From positions 1 to 64,000 of the forward strand of contig CAZKNH010000005.1 of the NCBI GenBank assembly GCA_964553875.1: DNA of 64,000 nt, read 5' to 3'. The notes beneath the pieces are model-generated. The model saw only the letters and a list, made by a program, of their open reading frames with translations, made no database searches and was not told the origin of the DNA. Below are positions 60,105 through 64,000 of this stretch, one piece after another. Source of the DNA: ZC4RG20 sp964553875 (GTDB lineage: Bacteria > Pseudomonadota > Gammaproteobacteria > Steroidobacterales > Rariloculaceae). Position 1 is the first letter of the stretch; each line of letters starts with the position of its first letter. Position numbers and translations under genes: made by a program.

Positions 60105-61490
60105 TTACCGGGCGCCCTTCCCCCAAAGCACGACCTCGGCCGTCTGCAGCAGCACGATCAGGTCGAAAATCACGCTCTTGTGCTTGATGTAGTAGAGATC
60201 GTATTGGAGCTTCTCCATCGCATCCTGCTCGGACGAGCCGTACGGATAGCACAGCTGCGCCCAGCCGGTGATTCCGGGCTTCACGGCGTGGCGCTCGTGG
60301 TAGTAAGGAATCGTCTGCGACAGTCGCTCGACGAACTCGGGGCGTTCGGGCCTCGGTCCGACCAAAGCCATGTCGCCGCGAAACACGTTGAAGAGCTGCG
60401 GCAGCTCGTCCAGGCGAAGCTTGCGTATCACCGCGCCCACGCGCGTGATGCGGTCGTCGCGCGAGCCGGCCCACCGAGGCTTACCGTCCGCCTCGGCGTC
60501 CTTGATCATGCTGCGGAACTTGTAAAGCGTGAATATCTTGCCGCGATAGCCCACGCGGCGCTGACGATAGAACACCGGGGCCCCATCCTCGAGCAGGATG
60601 GCGAGCGCGCAGACGCACATTACCGGCGCCGCCAGTATCAGCAAGGCCGTCGCGGCGACGAGGTCGAGCACGCGCGAGCCGAACTGCGACCGCACGCTCG
60701 CCTCGAAGCCCTCCGCGAAGATCAGCCAGGAAGGATGCACGAGGTCGACCTTGACCTTGCCCGTCTCTCGCTCGAGAAAGGACAGCAGGTCGATCACGGC
60801 GATGCCTGCGAACTTGCACTCGAGCAGATCGCGGATCGGAAAACCGCGCCGGCGGTCGTCGACCGCAACCACGATCTCGTCGATATTCTGCGCCTTCGCG
60901 TAGGCCGCAAGAGACCCTTCGAGCTTCGTCACGCGCTCGTCGTCGATGACCCTGTCGTCGCCCTCGGCCGGTATGAAGGCGCGGATGTTGAATCCGCGGC
61001 GATCGCTTCTTCGGCGCAGCTTCAACAGGCTCGCCGCTCGCGTGCCCGCGCCGTAGACGAGCACCTCGCGCCGGAAGACGGCGTTGTCGACCCACCGCCA
61101 GCAGAGCGTCCGCGTCGCCGCGAGGAGCCCGAGGCTGAACGCGAAGCTCCACCCCCAGAGCGCGCCGGAAATGCCTACCGAAAAGAAGAAATCGACCAGC
61201 GCGAGGAACACCGCGGCAAGCAACAGGCCCACGAGGATGCGGGCGAGCACGCCCTCTATGCGCAACCTTTGTTTTGCCTGGTACAGGCCGACGGAAGTCA
61301 CGCCCACGACGACCGCCAGGCTGAAGACGACCGCTGCAAATACGAGCGTTCCCATCGGAAGGGCGACGTCCTCGGTGGCGTTCATCAGGATCAGGAACGC
61401 CGATGCCGCGAACGCAAGCCCTGCGGCCCCGAACTCGACCGCGGCGAGCAATACGATCGGCGGGTGAATGTGATGGCCGAACACCTTCAT
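60105..61490 (-). CDS. XrtA-associated initiating sugar transferase (EpsB/WcaJ-type)
   Basis: A 461-residue polyprenyl-phosphate sugar-1-phosphate transferase. Four N-terminal membrane segments lie within about residues 9-130, a Rossmann-like domain follows (VLVYGAGTRAASLL), and a membrane re-entry helix (about 275-300) precedes the catalytic domain with YKFRSMIKDAE, LRLDELPQLFNVFRGDMALVGPRPERPEF and KPGITGWAQ. It attaches the first sugar phosphate to undecaprenyl phosphate to begin the EPS repeat. The start is ATG 61490; an upstream ATG would add residues before the usual N-terminus. It is 61 bases upstream of prsK. Confidence 0.92.
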   Translation of the reverse strand: MKVFGHHIHPPIVLLAAVEFGAAGLAFAASAFLILMNATEDVALPMGTLVFAAVVFSLAVVVGVTSVGLYQAKQRLRIEGVLARILVGLLLAAVFLALVDFFFSVGISGALWGWSFAFSLGLLAATRTLCWRWVDNAVFRREVLVYGAGTRAASLLKLRRRSDRRGFNIRAFIPAEGDDRVIDDERVTKLEGSLAAYAKAQNIDEIVVAVDDRRRGFPIRDLLECKFAGIAVIDLLSFLERETGKVKVDLVHPSWLIFAEGFEASVRSQFGSRVLDLVAATALLILAAPVMCVCALAILLEDGAPVFYRQRRVGYRGKIFTLYKFRSMIKDAEADGKPRWAGSRDDRITRVGAVIRKLRLDELPQLFNVFRGDMALVGPRPERPEFVERLSQTIPYYHERHAVKPGITGWAQLCYPYGSSEQDAMEKLQYDLYYIKHKSVIFDLIVLLQTAEVVLWGKGAR

Positions 61491-62045
61491 GGGTCGTACC
61501 CGGACCGCAGGAACCCGCAACGCTTATGCCGACGGACGCAGAGGCGAGCGCTCGAGCGCGATCCGTCGTTCAACAAAGTGAATGTCCACCCCAAGCGAGA
61601 GCCCCATGCGGCGCTCCCTGCGGGCGACGTCGCCGACTTCCCCATCGCTCCCCGGCGCGGCAAGGGGCTCGGCTCGGTGATCGCAATATAGCGGATCGTC
61701 CCCCGCTTCAGAAGCTTCGAACCGTGACGCTGCGCTCATGTCGCGCACGGCACATCGCTGCTCGGGCCCGTGAGACGGCCACGCACGGCGAGATCCACGT
61801 CAGCAGCACCAACCACCCTACCCGAATCCCTTCCCGGCGCCGGAAAGCACCGATGGGAAGAAAGGCTACTCCAAGTAGCCGTTCGAGGATGGGAGACGCG
61901 ACACAAACCCGAAAGCGTCCGTGAAGCGGCGGCGGCGCGGTGCCGCCGATGCCGATGCCCCTCCACATCGGCAGTGCGGACTGGCCGGTCAGAAGCTCAC
62001 CCGAGAAGTCCCCTCGGCAACCCGGTCACGGCTAAAGCGAGGACG
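61491..62045. other. intergenic region (555 bases)
   Basis: The longest gap in the window, between the initiating transferase and UDP-glucose dehydrogenase genes, both on the minus strand. Apart from one terminator-like hairpin nothing is recognised. Short open frames here have no family features, and no conserved small RNA can be read by eye. Confidence 0.5.
61864..61880 (-). terminator. candidate terminator after ugd
   Basis: GGCTACT (61864-61870) and AGTAGCC (61874-61880) form a 7-base stem with a 3-base loop. On the minus strand it is followed by TTTCTT, which suits Rho-independent termination of the UDP-glucose dehydrogenase transcript, 166 bases after its stop. Confidence 0.45.
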
Positions 62046-63401
62046 CTACTTCACGAGTGCCGCATCGCGCGACACCGATTCCCCCCGCCCGATAGCGTAG
62101 TAACGAATCTGCCGGTCCCTCATCATCTTCGGATCGTACAGATTGCGTCCGTCGAAGATGACCGGCTCTCGCAGCAAGCTCTTGATTGTGTCGAAGTTCG
62201 GGCTTCGGAACTCGCGCCATTCGGTCACGATCGCGAGCGCATCCGAGTCCTCGAGGGCCTCCTCCGCGCTCGAGCACAGCACGAGGTCGCTCCGGTCACC
62301 GTAGATCCGGCGGGTCTCGGACGACGCGACGGGATCGTAAGCCTTCACGCGCGCGCCGGCTTCCCAGAGGGCCTCCATGAGCACACGGCTCGACGCCTCG
62401 CGCATATCGTCGGTGTTCGGCTTGAAAGCCAGCCCCCAAAGCGCGATGCATTTCCCGGCGAGATCCCCGCGGTAGTAGGCGTTGATCTTCTGGAACAAGA
62501 CCTGCTTCTGGCGCTGATTGACGTGATCGACGGCGCTCAGGATGTCGGTGTTGCAGCCGACGCTCGCGGCGGAAGCGATCAGGGCCCTCACATCCTTCGG
62601 AAAGCACGATCCGCCGTAACCGCAGCCGGGATAAATGAACTCGTAGCCGATGCGCGGATCGGAACCGATGCCGCGGCGCACATGCTCGATGTCCGCTCCA
62701 AGGAGCTCCGCCATGTTCGCAAGCTCGTTCATGAAGCTGATCTTCGTCGCGAGCATCGCATTCGCCGCATACTTCGTGAGCTCGGCCGAGCGAATATCCA
62801 TCACGAGCATGCGGTCGTGATTGCGATTGAACGGCTCGTAGAGGCTGCGGAGCAGCTCGGCCGTGCGCGGGTTGTCGGTGCCTACGATGATGCGATCGGG
62901 CCGCATGAAGTCTTCGACCGCGGCGCCTTCCTTCAAGAATTCGGGATTGGAGACGACATCGAACTCGACGGACACGCCGCGCCGATCGAGCACGGATTGC
63001 ACCTCCGCCTTGACCTTGTCCGCGGTGCCGACTGGGACGGTGGACTTGGTCACCACGACTCGGTAGTCCTGGAGGTGCTCGCCGATCGACCTCGCGACCG
63101 CGAGCACGGATTTGAGGTCGGCGGAGCCGTCGCCGTCGGCCGGCGTGCCGACCGCGATGAACTGGAACACGCCGTGCTCGACACCGGCGGCAGGATCGGT
63201 CGTGAAGCTGAGCCGGCCTGCCTGACGGGCTCTGTTGATCACGTCGTCGAGCCCCGGCTCGTAGATCGGGATTTCGCCCCGATTCAATCTCTCGACCTTC
63301 GCCTCGTCGATGTCGACGCAGACCACGTGGTTGCCCACGTCTGCGAAGCACGCGCCGGTGACCAGACCAACGTAGCCAGAACCGAAAACCGTAACTCGCA
63401 T
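62046..63401 (-). CDS. ugd: UDP-glucose 6-dehydrogenase
   Basis: A 451-residue enzyme that oxidises UDP-glucose to UDP-glucuronate. The NAD motif MRVTVFGSGYVGLVTGACFADVG, VGTPADGDGSADLKSV, STVPVGTADKV, NPEFLKEGAAVEDF and the active-site cysteine in PGCGYGGSCFPKDVRAL are all typical; GLAFKPNTDDMREA follows. The start is ATG 63401. UDP-glucuronate is the direct substrate for the decarboxylase at 20822-21805. It lies alone on the minus strand, next to the tRNA-Val gene. Confidence 0.94.
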   Translation of the reverse strand: MRVTVFGSGYVGLVTGACFADVGNHVVCVDIDEAKVERLNRGEIPIYEPGLDDVINRARQAGRLSFTTDPAAGVEHGVFQFIAVGTPADGDGSADLKSVLAVARSIGEHLQDYRVVVTKSTVPVGTADKVKAEVQSVLDRRGVSVEFDVVSNPEFLKEGAAVEDFMRPDRIIVGTDNPRTAELLRSLYEPFNRNHDRMLVMDIRSAELTKYAANAMLATKISFMNELANMAELLGADIEHVRRGIGSDPRIGYEFIYPGCGYGGSCFPKDVRALIASAASVGCNTDILSAVDHVNQRQKQVLFQKINAYYRGDLAGKCIALWGLAFKPNTDDMREASSRVLMEALWEAGARVKAYDPVASSETRRIYGDRSDLVLCSSAEEALEDSDALAIVTEWREFRSPNFDTIKSLLREPVIFDGRNLYDPKMMRDRQIRYYAIGRGESVSRDAALVK

Positions 63402-63531
63402 CACTAATGTCCGTTCATGGAAGCCTGGGGCTAGGCTACTACACAACTTCTCGCTAATCAGGGATACCAAGCACCCACGAGATCCGAACGTGGGAGATCG
63501 ATAACCCGTGCAGGCCGCGCCCGCCAGGGGG

Positions 63532-63560
63532 TTGCAGGATGACGGCCGCGCCCGGAGAAT
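63532..63560 (+). promoter_or_regulatory. candidate promoter of tRNA-Val
   Basis: TTGCAG (63532-63537) and GAGAAT (63555-63560) are spaced 17 bases, which puts the start about six bases before the tRNA. It is a plausible sigma-70 promoter by position and spacing. Confidence 0.45.
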
Positions 63561-63572
63561 AGGCCCCGAGTC

Positions 63573-63647
63573 GGGCGATTAGCTCAGCGGGAGAGCGCTC
63601 CCTTCACACGGGAGAGGTCGCTGGTTCAATCCCAGCATCGCCCACCA
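63573..63647 (+). tRNA. tRNA-Val (CAC)
   Basis: A complete 75-base cloverleaf. The acceptor is GGGCGAT/ATCGCCC, D-stem GCTC/GAGC, anticodon stem CTCCC/GGGAG with loop TTCACAC (anticodon CAC at 63605-63607), and T-stem GCTGG/CCAGC with TTCAATC. The CCA end is encoded (63645-63647). Confidence 0.96.
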
Positions 63648-63689
63648 CCCGCTCACCATAGTGCACACGGCGCCTCTCGGCGCATCTCA

Positions 63690-64000
63690 TCACTGAATCG
63701 ACTTGATCGCTTCGTTCGAATACTCACTCTCGAGTCCGTTCGAATCAAGCGCGGTCACCGCGAAATACCAGGTCGCAGGCGTCAGGTTGTCCACGACGTA
63801 GCTCGCGACGTTCTTCCCGACTTCCCGCGAATGGGAGTAGCTTCGCGAGGCTTTCCCCCAGTAGATCCGAAACCCGGCCAGATCGACCGAAGAGCCATCC
63901 GTCTTCTGTGTCGGGGGAATCCAGGTCAAGGTCGCCACTCCGCTCGCCGTGTACACGACGTTGATCGCGAACGGCGGCAGGCTCGTATGCGCCGCGCCGT
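63690..64000 (-). CDS. C-terminal part of a fibronectin type III-domain protein
   Basis: The 3' end of a gene whose start lies beyond the right edge of the window; the open frame continues without a stop to position 64000. The visible ~103 residues are an Fn3 domain: ATLTWIPPTQKTDGSSVDLAGFRIYWGKASRSY, then ASYVVDNLTPATWYFAVTALDSNGLESEYSNEAIKSIQ. Such domains are common in secreted surface proteins and polysaccharide-active enzymes. It ends shortly after the Fn3 domain; no PEP-CTERM motif is present. Confidence 0.82.
   Translation of the reverse strand, partial: GAAHTSLPPFAINVVYTASGVATLTWIPPTQKTDGSSVDLAGFRIYWGKASRSYSHSREVGKNVASYVVDNLTPATWYFAVTALDSNGLESEYSNEAIKSIQ

Overview
The window is GC-rich bacterial DNA, densely coding with short intergenic gaps, and almost every gene concerns synthesis, modification or export of a surface polysaccharide. 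A set of recognisable exosortase-A (XrtA/PEP-CTERM)-associated families (PrsK kinase, EpsB-type sugar transferase, export lipoprotein, chain-length determinant, tyrosine kinase, TIGR03016-type outer-membrane protein, PEP-CTERM-type deacetylase, FemAB protein, two amidotransferases) points to a proteobacterium. An AlgD-like dehydrogenase and the overall style suggest a gammaproteobacterium, but that is inference. No transposase, integrase, phage gene or CRISPR array is visible. A partial tRNA-Ala lies at the left edge and a tRNA-Val near the right edge.
1-8.4 kb: a nucleotide-sugar cassette. Minus-strand genes encode an RfbC-like epimerase, an RfbF-like glucose-1-phosphate cytidylyltransferase and a class-III aminotransferase. 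A divergent plus-strand operon encodes a sugar C-methyltransferase, an NAD-sugar epimerase/reductase, a DUF4910 aminopeptidase-like protein and a PIG-L deacetylase. The likely product is an activated, deoxygenated, C-methylated, possibly amino sugar; no 4,6-dehydratase is visible here.
8.4-11.8 kb: a secreted protein built of four ~126-residue modules, preceded by a well-matched sigma-54 promoter and a palindrome, then a secreted DUF4038-type glycosidase-like protein.
11.9-21.8 kb: a long minus-strand operon for an ABC-transporter-dependent polysaccharide: UDP-xylose synthase-like enzyme, Wzm, Wzt with a C-terminal carbohydrate-binding domain, pyruvyltransferase, three GT2 and one GT4 glycosyltransferases, and a GNAT-like protein.
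22.2-38.3 kb: a plus-strand block: XrtA amidotransferase 1, GT4, AlgD-like GDP-mannose dehydrogenase, GT4, GT2, O-antigen ligase/polymerase-like protein, secreted lyase-like proteins, two membrane-anchored transglutaminase-like proteins, a deacetylase and a sulfotransferase. It suggests a uronic-acid-containing, deacetylated and probably sulfated polymer.
38.2-46.7 kb: a tightly coupled minus-strand operon of iron-type alcohol dehydrogenase, AMP-dependent acyl ligase, LuxE-like acyl-protein synthetase, LuxC-like acyl reductase, acyl carrier protein, SDR reductase, a GNAT/FemAB-like protein and a GT4, without luciferase genes. This acyl-activation and reduction cassette is the most unusual system in the window.
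47-61.5 kb: a second sulfotransferase, then the core XrtA-type EPS assembly operon (57.7 to 48.1 kb, minus), followed by PrsK and the EpsB-type initiating transferase. The exosortase itself, the AAA ATPase usually in this operon and the PrsR regulator are all absent from the window.
62-64 kb: UDP-glucose 6-dehydrogenase, tRNA-Val(CAC) and the 3' end of a fibronectin-III-domain gene that runs off the window.
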